DNA of 50,143 nucleotides from a virus, in IMG/VR virus record IMGVR_UViG_3300037493_002833, positions 1 through 50,143 of that record, one strand, 5' to 3'. Position 1 is the stretch's first letter. Every line of letters begins with the position of its first letter. Positions 43,358 through 50,054 of this stretch are shown here, in pieces. The notes beneath the pieces are model-generated. The model had not been told where the DNA came from and made no database searches. It saw only the letters and a list, made by a program, of their open reading frames with translations. The position numbers and the translations under genes are program-made.

Positions 43358-43626
43358 GCAGTGCTTCTCACAAACTTAAATAAAAATGGAAAATGTTTTA
43401 AATTTCAAATGGAAAAAAGGTGTTAAGGAAGTATTCCCTGCTCACCCAATGGTTCAAAATTGGCTGTTCACAGAAGATACAGAAGCCGAAGCAATGTTAG
43501 CACATCAAATGGCAGTAGTCGCTGAAAAAAGCGGTATGACAGCCAATGACCTGCAACATATTTTCCCTGCTGTCCTTCGTATGTTAAAGAATGATAGTGC
43601 ATGGTCGAAATAGCATTGCACCTAAC
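43352..43626 (+). mobile_element. Gene-cassette-like unit bounded by a 15-bp inverted repeat
   Basis: GTTAGGTGCAGTGCT (43351-43365) and AGCATTGCACCTAAC (43612-43626) are complementary at 14 of 15 positions, with the single difference a G-T wobble. They frame one small gene whose stop codon already overlaps the right repeat. The left end is TTAGGT and the right end ACCTAAC, the RYYYAAC of the cassette's own attC start. No complete attC follows on the right, and no integrase gene lies in the window, so the unit seems to be a captured or truncated cassette. Confidence 0.6.
43386..43613 (+). CDS. 75-residue cassette protein, unknown function
   Basis: The protein (MENVLNFKWKKGVKEVFPAH; PMVQNWLFTEDTEAEAMLAH) is soluble and mostly helical, with GMTANDLQHIFPAVLRMLKN near the end. 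It has no known motif. Base composition and codons look richer in G/C than neighbouring phage genes, agreeing with the flanking repeat in suggesting acquisition. Start ATG follows an A-rich leader 20 bases after the repeat. Confidence 0.75.
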   Translation: MENVLNFKWKKGVKEVFPAHPMVQNWLFTEDTEAEAMLAHQMAVVAEKSGMTANDLQHIFPAVLRMLKNDSAWSK

Positions 43627-43667
43627 ATAAAATATGTACGTTTCCTTTATAATTAATTAATTTAAAA

Positions 43668-43701
43668 CTACTTATGCGATGTTTTCTGAACGCATAAATA
43701 G
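43668..43701 (+). repeat. Hairpin CTAcTTATGCG / CGCATAAaTAG before the HTH gene
   Basis: TTATGCG (43672-43678) pairs with CGCATAA (43691-43697), and CTA with TAG outside a single mismatch, around a 12-base loop. It ends 24 bases upstream of the next ATG, so it may be an operator or a leader structure of the HTH gene. Confidence 0.5.
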
Positions 43702-43725
43702 TCTTATTCAGTAAAACATAAACCA

Positions 43726-43998
43726 ATGACACAAATATCAGCAATCGCATCATCTCTTTTAAAAGGAGAAACATTAAGTATTATGGATGGGTATAGGAAG
43801 TTTGCCTGTACTAATTTGCCACGTGAAATATCCCGATCTATTGAGCAAAAGTTTGGTGTAAGAGTAGATAAAACCCCGACTGCTTTTAAGTCAAGATATG
43901 GACAAACTGGGTCTTTTTACAAATATAAATTACCCCAAAACCAATTAAATAAAGAAGGAATTGAAAAAATGAAACAGTACATAAAAGAAAATAGTTGA
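43726..43998 (+). CDS. Winged-helix/HTH-type DNA-binding protein
   Basis: The 90-residue protein has an N-terminal helix-rich HTH-like part (SLLKGETLSIMDGYRKFACT; NLPREISRSIEQKFGVRVDK) and a wing-like end (SRYGQTGSFYKYKLPQNQLN). It resembles HTH_55-type phage proteins that follow the pattern L-x-x-G-x-x-I...G-Y...I-x-x-x-I-x-x-x-x-G-V. It precedes the replication operon, whose promoter overlaps its last codons, so it is a candidate regulator. Confidence 0.7.
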   Translation: MTQISAIASSLLKGETLSIMDGYRKFACTNLPREISRSIEQKFGVRVDKTPTAFKSRYGQTGSFYKYKLPQNQLNKEGIEKMKQYIKENS

Positions 43999-44024
43999 TT
44001 GTATTGTTTTTATTATTATCTTTG
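43994..44024 (+). promoter_or_regulatory. Promoter of the structured leader and replication genes
   Basis: GTTG (43994-43997), a 19-base spacer and TATCTTTG (44017-44024) match the consensus except for the first T of the -33 box. The -33 box lies over the final codons of the HTH gene. The predicted start, near 44031, falls at the 5' arm of the long helix described below. Confidence 0.7.
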
Positions 44025-44028
44025 ACTT

Positions 44029-44159
44029 GCGAAAATCCCAAAATGAAATTGTACAAAAAAATATTTTATTTTATACCCAGCTAATCCGCTGCGGTTAATC
44101 TTTCTTACGCCTTCTTGCGTACGGGGTTTTCGCAGCCGCAGCGGATAGGCTTATTTTTT
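44029..44159 (+). ncRNA. Structured leader RNA with terminator-like hairpin and possible pseudoknot
   Basis: Three helices are visible. Helix A: GCGAAAATCCC (44029-44039) with GGGGTTTTCGC (44123-44133), 11 pairs, one wobble. Helix B: ATCCGCTGCGG (44084-44094) with CCGCAGCGGAT (44136-44146), 11 perfect pairs, extendable by AGC/GCT. Helix C: TACGC/GCGTA inside. The order A-B-A'-B' is a pseudoknot topology. Helix B is followed by TTATTTTTT, like an intrinsic terminator, eight bases before the next ATG. It is likely an attenuator or RNA switch controlling the replication genes; it might instead be a single-strand replication origin. Confidence 0.6.
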
Positions 44160-44166
44160 ATATATC

Positions 44167-44694
44167 ATGGCTAAACGACTTACTGATTCAGAAAAATGGA
44201 ATGATGATTGGTTTATATCATTAGATAATGATTACCGAATCATTTGGATATGGTTACTTGATAATTGCAGTCATGCAGGTATATGTAAAAGGAGCATGAA
44301 ATTGTTAAATATGATGTGTAATACCAATATTACGGAAGAAGAATTATTAAAGCAAATGGAAGAAAGGGTTGTTTTAGTAGACAATAATTGGTTCATTCCT
44401 AAGTTCTTAAAGTTTCAATACGCAAATTTGCATAGCGATAGACCTGTAATTGTTTCGGTAGTAAAAGAGTTAGTTAAATTAGGTTATGATAAATTAATTC
44501 CCGAATCATTTGGTAATGATTACTTAATGATTAAGGATAAAAGTAAGGATAAGGATAAGAGTATTGTTAAACAGAAAAAAAACGAAAATGAAAAATTTAG
44601 CAGAAATTTTAAATCACAGGGGGAAGAGTTTTTTACTAACCGAGTTGAAAGAGAACTTGAAAAATTTAGGGAGAATAGAACATTTGGTAATTGA
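44167..44694 (+). CDS. Phage replication initiation protein, winged-helix N terminus
   Basis: The 175-residue protein starts MAKRLTDSEKWNDDWFISLD, the recurrent opening of phage replisome organisers (KWxDxWFxxLxxxxxxxWxWLLDNC). HTH-like segments follow (NMMCNTNITEEELLKQMEER), then a basic, probably flexible C terminus rich in K, D and S (KDKSKDKDKSIVKQKKNENE). It is expected to bind the origin and recruit the helicase downstream. Its end is overlapped in another frame by the next gene for about 107 bases. Confidence 0.75.
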   Translation: MAKRLTDSEKWNDDWFISLDNDYRIIWIWLLDNCSHAGICKRSMKLLNMMCNTNITEEELLKQMEERVVLVDNNWFIPKFLKFQYANLHSDRPVIVSVVKELVKLGYDKLIPESFGNDYLMIKDKSKDKDKSIVKQKKNENEKFSRNFKSQGEEFFTNRVERELEKFRENRTFGN

Positions 44695-45085
44695 TGCAAG
44701 GGTAAGTGGTAAAACATTTTGTCAAATGACAGATGAGGAATTAACAATAGCTACTAATCAAATAATTTTAAGATGTAGCGCAGAGGTTGGATGCGACTTG
44801 CCGTTTACCGAAACATTTTCAAATATCCTTTCAGAACAAATAATATTATTTATAAAAAATTGTGAGTATGAAAATTATACTTTGAGGGAAATATTATTAT
44901 CTTCACAAATCAACATGATGTACCCATTACCAAGTTATTTAGCGGTAGAGATTTTTGAAGTTACGTTTTCTGGACGTTGTATAAATGTAAGTTTTATATC
45001 AAAGATTTTAAACAATTACAAAACAATAAGAAATCAACTTGATAGGAAATTACAAAACTCAATAGACGGCTATAATAACCATTAA
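44588..45085 (+). CDS. Replication-associated helical protein (overlapping gene)
   Basis: The start at ATG 44588 (MKNLAEILNHRGKSFLLTEL) gives 165 residues. Alternatives are an earlier ATG at 44564 or a later one at 44726, which would avoid the overlap. The central part (MTDEELTIATNQIILRCSAE, about residue 47 on) and C-terminal SFISKILNNYKTIRNQLDRK look like proteins found between replication initiators and helicases in Bacteroidota phages and prophages, possibly helicase-loading. Function not certain. Confidence 0.6.
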   Translation: MKNLAEILNHRGKSFLLTELKENLKNLGRIEHLVIDARVSGKTFCQMTDEELTIATNQIILRCSAEVGCDLPFTETFSNILSEQIILFIKNCEYENYTLREILLSSQINMMYPLPSYLAVEIFEVTFSGRCINVSFISKILNNYKTIRNQLDRKLQNSIDGYNNH

Positions 45086-45096
45086 AACATTTTAAG

Positions 45097-47163
45097 ATGA
45101 ATTGTGAAAATTTATTAGAATTTGAAGGATTACAGTTTATGCCTGTAAAAAATAATAAACAACCTATTGTAAAAGGGTGGCAAACGTATAATGGTAAACA
45201 TAACTTAGCTAATTGTGATGCAGTAGGAATTGTATGTGGCTCGTTAAGCGGTGGGTTAGAAGTTATTGACGTAGATAGCAAGTATGATTTAGTCGGTAAT
45301 CTATTTGAAAATTATAAAAGATTAATTCATTCTACCAATCCTGATTTATTGGCTAAACTTGTGGTACAAAAAACAAAGGGTGGTGGTTATCATTTAATTT
45401 ACCGATGCAGTCAAATTTCTGGTAACTTAAAATTAGCTAATAGGCAAACTACCGCAGAAGAAAAACAAGATACTTACAATAAAACGTACCAAGCAGAGAT
45501 ATTGAATGGTGATGATGCTGCCGCAGTAGCAAGAGCAAAGAAAGCGTCTGTAAACGATAAGGTAAGAGTATTGTTAGAAACAAGAGGGCAGGGAGGTTTT
45601 ATAATGTGCTATCCGTCTAAGGGGTACGAAATAATACATGGTGATTACTATTCTATAAGTGAAATAAGTCCTGATGAAAGAGAAACATTACATAGTATAG
45701 CAAGACAGTTTAACACAGTTGTTGATGAAATAGTAATACCAAAAACAGCACAACATAAAACTAAAGGGGTATCATCATTTGAAGATTATAATAATCGTGG
45801 TGATGTAGTCCAGTTACTACAAAACAATGGGTGGAAAGCGGTGGGGCAAAAAGGTAGAAAAACATTACTCCTAAGACCGGGACAAACAACTGCACAAAGT
45901 TCAGGTAATTACGACCATGATAGAAAATGGTTTAGCGTATTTACAACAAGTACTGAATTTGAGCCACAACAGGCTTATTTACCTTATGCTGTTTTTGCGA
46001 TTTTAGAGTGCAATAAAGATTTTTCTGCTGCAAGTAAAAAATTATACGAATTAGGTTTTGGAGAAAGGGAAGAATCTGCTATAAAAGAAAAAGCACCAAG
46101 TACAAGACAAATATCATCAAGAGTAAATTCGGATGATGATGATTTTTCGTTTTTAGCAAAACCCGAAGATTATGATGATTACTTACAATCGGTAAGGGAT
46201 GGAACATTGATACAAGGTTTAACAACAGGCATACCCTCTCTTGATAATTACTTTGTGTTTAAAGAAGGAAATATGGTTATGACTAATGGGCATGATAATG
46301 CAGGTAAGAGTGTTGTAGTTTGGTACTTAGCTTTATTATCTGCAATGTATCATAATTGGAATTGGATAATCTTTGCAAGTGAGAATACTATTGGAGGTTT
46401 TATGCGAAAGATGATACAGTTCTATGTAGGGAAACCTTTGAATGGTAAATTTGCAATGAGTGATAGCGAATACAGGACAGCTAAATTATTTATAGAAAGC
46501 CATTTTTCATCTATCAAAGCAGAGGAAGATATGTACAACTATAAAGATATTATCAATATGGTTAAAAAAGCGTCTAAGGTAAAAAAGTATCATTCTGTAA
46601 TGATTGACCCCTACAATGGCTTAAAGATTGATTTAAGCGGTTTTAGTAAGCTATCTACACATGAGTACCATTACGAAGCGTTAAGCGATTTAAAGCTATA
46701 CGGAAAGAAGAATAACATAGGTATTTGGGTAAACCACCATGCGGTTACTGCCGCACTAAGGCAAAAGGATGGAGAGAAAAAATATCCAGTTGCGCCACAA
46801 AAAGCAGATACAGAGGGCGGTGGTAAGGTAGGGAATAAAACCGATGACTTCTTAACCATTCATAGGGTTACACAGCATCCTACTGAATGGATGGTTACAG
46901 AACTCCACGTTAGAAAAATAAAAGATACAGATACAGGTGGGAGAGTTACTCCAATAGATTCACCTGTAAAGTTAGAAATGTATAAAAACGGATGTGCATT
47001 TTTAGAAAGATTAGAAATGGGTGGAAGTCCTATTGACCCAATTCATTCATGGCACATGAGTAAAGAATTAAAACAAAATGAATTACCGGCAATTAAAGAA
47101 GAACCAAGTGTAACTAATTGGATGCCTATGGCTGATGTTAATGGGGAAGCTATAAACTTTTAA
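45097..47163 (+). CDS. Primase-helicase: prim-pol domain fused to DnaB-like helicase
   Basis: The 688-residue protein combines an N-terminal prim-pol domain (LQFMPVKNNKQPIVKGWQTY, catalytic-type DVD in VIDVDSKYD at D58/D60, GGGYHLIYRC with H99, RGQGGFIMCYPSKGYE) and a C-terminal RecA-like helicase. The latter has Walker A NGHDNAGKSV (about 397-406, G-x4-GKS), SENTIGGFMRKMI, Walker B VMIDPYNGL with D504, and a KVGNKTDDF segment. It unwinds and primes phage DNA. The start follows the overlapping gene by 11 bases. Confidence 0.85.
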   Translation: MNCENLLEFEGLQFMPVKNNKQPIVKGWQTYNGKHNLANCDAVGIVCGSLSGGLEVIDVDSKYDLVGNLFENYKRLIHSTNPDLLAKLVVQKTKGGGYHLIYRCSQISGNLKLANRQTTAEEKQDTYNKTYQAEILNGDDAAAVARAKKASVNDKVRVLLETRGQGGFIMCYPSKGYEIIHGDYYSISEISPDERETLHSIARQFNTVVDEIVIPKTAQHKTKGVSSFEDYNNRGDVVQLLQNNGWKAVGQKGRKTLLLRPGQTTAQSSGNYDHDRKWFSVFTTSTEFEPQQAYLPYAVFAILECNKDFSAASKKLYELGFGEREESAIKEKAPSTRQISSRVNSDDDDFSFLAKPEDYDDYLQSVRDGTLIQGLTTGIPSLDNYFVFKEGNMVMTNGHDNAGKSVVVWYLALLSAMYHNWNWIIFASENTIGGFMRKMIQFYVGKPLNGKFAMSDSEYRTAKLFIESHFSSIKAEEDMYNYKDIINMVKKASKVKKYHSVMIDPYNGLKIDLSGFSKLSTHEYHYEALSDLKLYGKKNNIGIWVNHHAVTAALRQKDGEKKYPVAPQKADTEGGGKVGNKTDDFLTIHRVTQHPTEWMVTELHVRKIKDTDTGGRVTPIDSPVKLEMYKNGCAFLERLEMGGSPIDPIHSWHMSKELKQNELPAIKEEPSVTNWMPMADVNGEAINF

Positions 47164-47166
47164 TGT

Positions 47167-47370
47167 ATGGAATGGTTAGCTATTAAACATTATGAATACG
47201 ATTTAATTTTCACTCAAAGTAGAGAAGCAAGGGATGTGGTATTAAGTTATTACGTACTGAACAAGATAACTATAAATACAGTTGTTTTAAGAGTTTTTGA
47301 TAGCGAAGAAGAAGCAACAAGATACTGCAATAATATTAACCAAATAACACAATTAATCAAAGATTTATGA
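47167..47370 (+). CDS. Small hypothetical protein downstream of the helicase
   Basis: The 67-residue protein (MEWLAIKHYEYDLIFTQSRE, ARDVVLSYYVLNKITINTVV) is mixed alpha/beta. It lies three bases after the helicase stop and overlaps the next gene by ATGA, so it is in the same cistron. No motif. Confidence 0.55.
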   Translation: MEWLAIKHYEYDLIFTQSREARDVVLSYYVLNKITINTVVLRVFDSEEEATRYCNNINQITQLIKDL

Positions 47371-47717
47371 CAAAGAATTTAACCGAACAAGAAAGCATCC
47401 ATTGTTTAAACTCATTACTTGTAGGATGTGAGTTATTAGAATTATTGGATAAGATAAAAGAATTTACTATCTTTAGGCACTCATTAAAACAGAAACTTAA
47501 CCAACTCATTCCTGAATTAGAAAAGCATTGTGATAACTTAGAATTAATAACAGGAGAAGATGATGAAATTATGTTTACTTTAATGGATAGGAAAAACTTA
47601 ATGAAAGAAATATCTTGTATAAGACCTGAATATAAATTAGGACTGGCTGAACTACTAAATCAGTTTAACAATGCACCTGAATTAATACTACATAGAAACG
47701 GAATTAAAATAGCATAA
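47367..47717 (+). CDS. Hypothetical helical protein of the replication operon
   Basis: The 116-residue, mostly helical protein (MTKNLTEQESIHCLNSLLVG, then SLKQKLNQLIPELEKHCDNL) has no known motif. It overlaps the previous gene by ATGA. It may accompany the primase-helicase; role unknown. Confidence 0.55.
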   Translation: MTKNLTEQESIHCLNSLLVGCELLELLDKIKEFTIFRHSLKQKLNQLIPELEKHCDNLELITGEDDEIMFTLMDRKNLMKEISCIRPEYKLGLAELLNQFNNAPELILHRNGIKIA

Positions 47718-47720
47718 ACC

Positions 47721-47897
47721 ATGAACAAACTATTCCCTAATGATGGAAGGGTATCGGTAGATACTTGGTACAAAGTAAAAATGGAAGAATTAAGACATAA
47801 ATGGAATCCACCAATCCTATTAAAAAAAATATGGGAAGAAATAGATAAAAGTAGTAGTGAAGCGAAACGTAAATTAGAAAAATCAATTAAAAAATAA
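47721..47897 (+). CDS. 58-residue basic helical protein
   Basis: The protein (MNKLFPNDGRVSVDTWYKVK, then MEELRHKWNPPILLKKIWEE) is basic at its C terminus (SSEAKRKLEKSIKK). It lies three bases after the previous stop, and its own stop is two bases before the next start. It is probably a nucleic-acid-binding accessory protein. Confidence 0.6.
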   Translation: MNKLFPNDGRVSVDTWYKVKMEELRHKWNPPILLKKIWEEIDKSSSEAKRKLEKSIKK

Positions 47898-47899
47898 TC

Positions 47900-48274
47900 A
47901 TGGAAACAGAAACATTAGCAGATAAAATAGTAAAGGACATACAGCAAGTAAGGAGGAAGTACCATGTAGTTCTCCCAAGTAAAAAAACATACGACTATGT
48001 AACTATGCAAAAGAAAAGAGAGCAATGTATAGAGGACTTATGTGAATTATTTTCAGATCAACCGACAATAGCTATTTTTGAGAATGGTGAATTAGTATTT
48101 GAGATAAAGAAGAAACTTACAATAATGAAGATACTAAATAGAGATACAAAAGATATTTATGAATCAGTAGAAGAAGCTATGGAGGCAACAGGTAAATCAA
48201 GGAATATGGTTTTGTCGCATTTACGAAATTATCAGCAAAAATGGAGCAAATTAGAAAAAAGTATTTCTGAATAA
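47900..48274 (+). CDS. Protein with NUMOD1-like C terminus
   Basis: The 124-residue protein has a charged N-terminal helix (METETLADKIVKDIQQVRRK) and ends with KILNRDTKDIYESVEEAMEA then TGKSRNMVLSHLRNYQQ, the NUMOD1 pattern (x-S-x-x-E-A-x-x-x-T-G-x-S-x-x-x-I) usually seen in homing endonucleases. Here it is not attached to a nuclease, so it may be a domain reused as a DNA-binding regulator. Confidence 0.65.
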   Translation: METETLADKIVKDIQQVRRKYHVVLPSKKTYDYVTMQKKREQCIEDLCELFSDQPTIAIFENGELVFEIKKKLTIMKILNRDTKDIYESVEEAMEATGKSRNMVLSHLRNYQQKWSKLEKSISE

Positions 48275-48313
48275 AGTTTATTACCTTAGCACTATGAAAA
48301 AATAAAAAAGATT

Positions 48314-48631
48314 ATGACAGTAGCACAAATGCGCCAGTTATGCAATAAGAAACCTACCGATATGTCATGGAATGATTTTGACAATTTAGAATTAGTAGCA
48401 CTAACAGAAACAAGCATAGAGTATATTAGTGAGTTTGGAGATGGTCATGGAGTAGTAATATTAGAATGTGATTGTGGCGAATGTGATGGCAGTAAAAAGG
48501 TGTTTGGACTAATGACAGAGGATTGCTTTGAAACACTATACCCTCCTGATGGAATAGATGAAATAACAGCACAAGAAGAACTTATTAGTTTCGCAATAGA
48601 AGATGAAGAAATGGGAACTAATTTTAATTAA
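48314..48631 (+). CDS. Acidic hypothetical protein
   Basis: The 105-residue acidic protein (MTVAQMRQLCNKKPTDMSWN) contains CDCGECDG (about residues 56-63), a compact cysteine cluster that might bind metal, and a very acidic tail (SFAIEDEEMGTNFN). Last gene of the plus-strand early operon, followed by a terminator. Function unknown; acidic mimic of DNA is one idea without further support. Confidence 0.6.
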   Translation: MTVAQMRQLCNKKPTDMSWNDFDNLELVALTETSIEYISEFGDGHGVVILECDCGECDGSKKVFGLMTEDCFETLYPPDGIDEITAQEELISFAIEDEEMGTNFN

Positions 48632-48659
48632 GCAGTTTTGTTGATAGATTATAGATTAT

Positions 48660-48690
48660 AAACCCTGCATTTCTATGTGGGGTTTTTTAT
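48660..48690 (+). terminator. Intrinsic terminator of the plus-strand early operon
   Basis: AACCCTGCA (48661-48669) pairs with TGTGGGGTT (48676-48684), nine pairs with two G-T wobbles and a loop of six, plus A48660-T48685, then TTTTTATT. It lies 28 bases after the last stop of the operon. Confidence 0.75.
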
Positions 48691-48718
48691 TCACTAAAAT
48701 CACATTTCGCTGCACAAC

Positions 48719-48743
48719 AAAAAAGCCACCCATTAAGGTAGCT
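48719..48743 (-). terminator. Intrinsic terminator of the minus-strand right-end genes
   Basis: On the minus strand AGCTACC pairs with GGTGGCT (48743-48737 and 48730-48724) with one G-T wobble and a 6-base loop, followed by TTTTT. It lies 29 bases beyond the stop of the small membrane-protein gene. Facing the plus-strand terminator at 48660, it separates two convergent blocks. Confidence 0.7.
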
Positions 48744-48772
48744 AATTTGTCTTTGACAGTTAGGAAAGTATT

Positions 48773-48943
48773 TTATTTTTTAGGTTTACTTAATTTATCA
48801 AATTCTTTCATAAATTCCTCATACCTTTTATAACGTCTTAATACCCTACTAACTATAATAGAAGGAAAAACAGCGTAAACACAACTGGATATAAAAGATA
48901 ACTTACCTATCTCATACTCTATGGCTTCTTGTTTTGTAATCAT
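48773..48943 (-). CDS. 56-residue small membrane protein
   Basis: The product (MITKQEAIEYEIGKLSFISS, CVYAVFPSIIVSRVLRRYKR) has one hydrophobic segment (about residues 15-34) flanked by charged ends and a basic tail. It ends before a dedicated terminator and begins next to a pair of 13-bp direct repeats, so it appears to be a regulated gene, for example a small host-envelope or superinfection protein; no family recognised. Confidence 0.55.
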   Translation of the reverse strand: MITKQEAIEYEIGKLSFISSCVYAVFPSIIVSRVLRRYKRYEEFMKEFDKLSKPKK

Positions 48944-48958
48944 GGTTATTTTTTTTAA

Positions 48959-49002
48959 AGGTTAAATGTTGCTTATTATCTACAATAACAGGTTAAATGT
49001 TG
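48959..49002. repeat. Two direct repeats AGGTTAAATGTTG upstream of the small membrane protein
   Basis: The 13-base unit occurs at 48959-48971 and 48990-49002, start-to-start distance 31 bases (close to three helical turns), in the gap between the two minus-strand genes. The nearer copy ends 16 bases before the ATG at 48943. It is a candidate operator for a regulator; a TTAAGCAACATT sequence just beyond carries a partial inverted copy. Confidence 0.55.
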
Positions 49003-49005
49003 AAT

Positions 49006-49785
49006 TTAAGCAACATTATTAGTTATTTTAAGTTTAATGATATATTCTTTTAGCTTATCAATTTCAACTTCTTGCGATAATTTAAATAGTCTTGGATGTT
49101 GTCCTAATGGGCAACTCTCTCTTTCTAAGTCTAATATTTGTTTATTAATACTGTTTATTTTTACTTCGAGTTGCTCTTTAGTCAATTTTATATTTTCATA
49201 AGGGACAAAATTAGCAATAGGTGATTCCAAAATATTTGTAGGTAATTCTATATATTCTATATTTTTAACTACATCTTTAATTACTTTCCCTTTTTCTTTT
49301 TTATTAAAAGATGGTAGTTTTTGCCCTCTCCCCTTTGCGATTAACCAAAATTCAGGTTTTCTACCTCTCGCAATCATTCTACACAAAGCGGTTCTACAAG
49401 CAGAAGAACAAGTTATTTTAGCTTCCGTCCCTTCAATATCTTTACCGCAAACTACACATATCTTTAAAGATTTTCTTGTTTCTCTTTGTCTTACATTTCC
49501 ATGTAAAATATTGCAAAGCGGGAAACCCCATATTACCATTTGAGTTATCCAATAAGTTTCAGAACTTTTTGCGTCTTTTTCATTATAAGAAAATTCTATT
49601 TCCTCAATAATTGGGATAGCCCCTGATTTTAAAATATCTAATATCCGATTATCCTTTTTATCAGGAAATCCAGATTTTGCAACAGATATATGTTCACGCA
49701 ATCTTGCTGCCAAGTCGTTTGTACAGCCAACATAAAAAATTTCTTTTTTTATTGGGTCAGTAAGTGTGTATATTGAAAACCTCAT
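49006..49785 (-). CDS. GIY-YIG endonuclease-like protein with zinc-ribbon insert
   Basis: Start ATG 49785 (MRFSIYTLTDPIKKEIFYVG) is chosen because a consensus promoter at 49855-49825 would place the transcript start near 49818, downstream of an in-frame ATG at 49836; 49791 is also possible. The protein shows IYTL (5-8), FYVGCTNDLAARLREH with an arginine, and SSETYWITQM with the glutamate. Next is ICVVCGKDIEG...ITCSSACRTA, a Cys4 zinc-binding insert, then a basic linker and a C-terminal coiled coil. At 259 residues it is probably a homing or mobile endonuclease using zinc and coiled-coil parts for DNA recognition. Confidence 0.75.
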   Translation of the reverse strand: MRFSIYTLTDPIKKEIFYVGCTNDLAARLREHISVAKSGFPDKKDNRILDILKSGAIPIIEEIEFSYNEKDAKSSETYWITQMVIWGFPLCNILHGNVRQRETRKSLKICVVCGKDIEGTEAKITCSSACRTALCRMIARGRKPEFWLIAKGRGQKLPSFNKKEKGKVIKDVVKNIEYIELPTNILESPIANFVPYENIKLTKEQLEVKINSINKQILDLERESCPLGQHPRLFKLSQEVEIDKLKEYIIKLKITNNVA

Positions 49786-49824
49786 AATCATTTTTATTTT
49801 ATCATACGTAACAATAATATGTAA

Positions 49825-49855
49825 CAAAAGTAACAATAAAAATTATAAATACAAA
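49825..49855 (-). promoter_or_regulatory. Perfect Bacteroidota-type promoter of the right-end GIY-YIG gene
   Basis: Reading leftward, TTTG (49855-49852), a 19-base spacer and TACTTTTG (49832-49825) match the consensus without mismatch. The transcript would begin near 49818, about 27-33 bases before the chosen starts, and it rules out the longest frame as the translated one. Confidence 0.75.
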
Positions 49856-49961
49856 ATATATTTTCGTTTTTTTAAAAAATCTATATAAACACAAAATCAT
49901 TTGACGCATTTTAAGGCACATTCTCGGAAACAAAATACATAACCCTATAAAGTACCTTACT

Positions 49962-49992
49962 TTTGTATTATCTTTAAGATTTAGTACCTTTC
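49962..49992 (+). promoter_or_regulatory. Possible plus-strand promoter at the right edge
   Basis: TTTG (49962-49965), 19 bases, TACCTTTC (49985-49992) is one base short of the consensus. It would start transcription near 49999, ahead of the small gene beginning at 50055. TACTTTTG at 49958 is another -7-like sequence but without a -33 box. The rest of 49860-50054 is A/T-rich without a gene I can support. Confidence 0.4.
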
Positions 49993-50054
49993 TGTGCGTT
50001 ACAGAATACTTTCCTCCCCTCCTACTAAATAGTGACAGACGGTAATATAACTCC

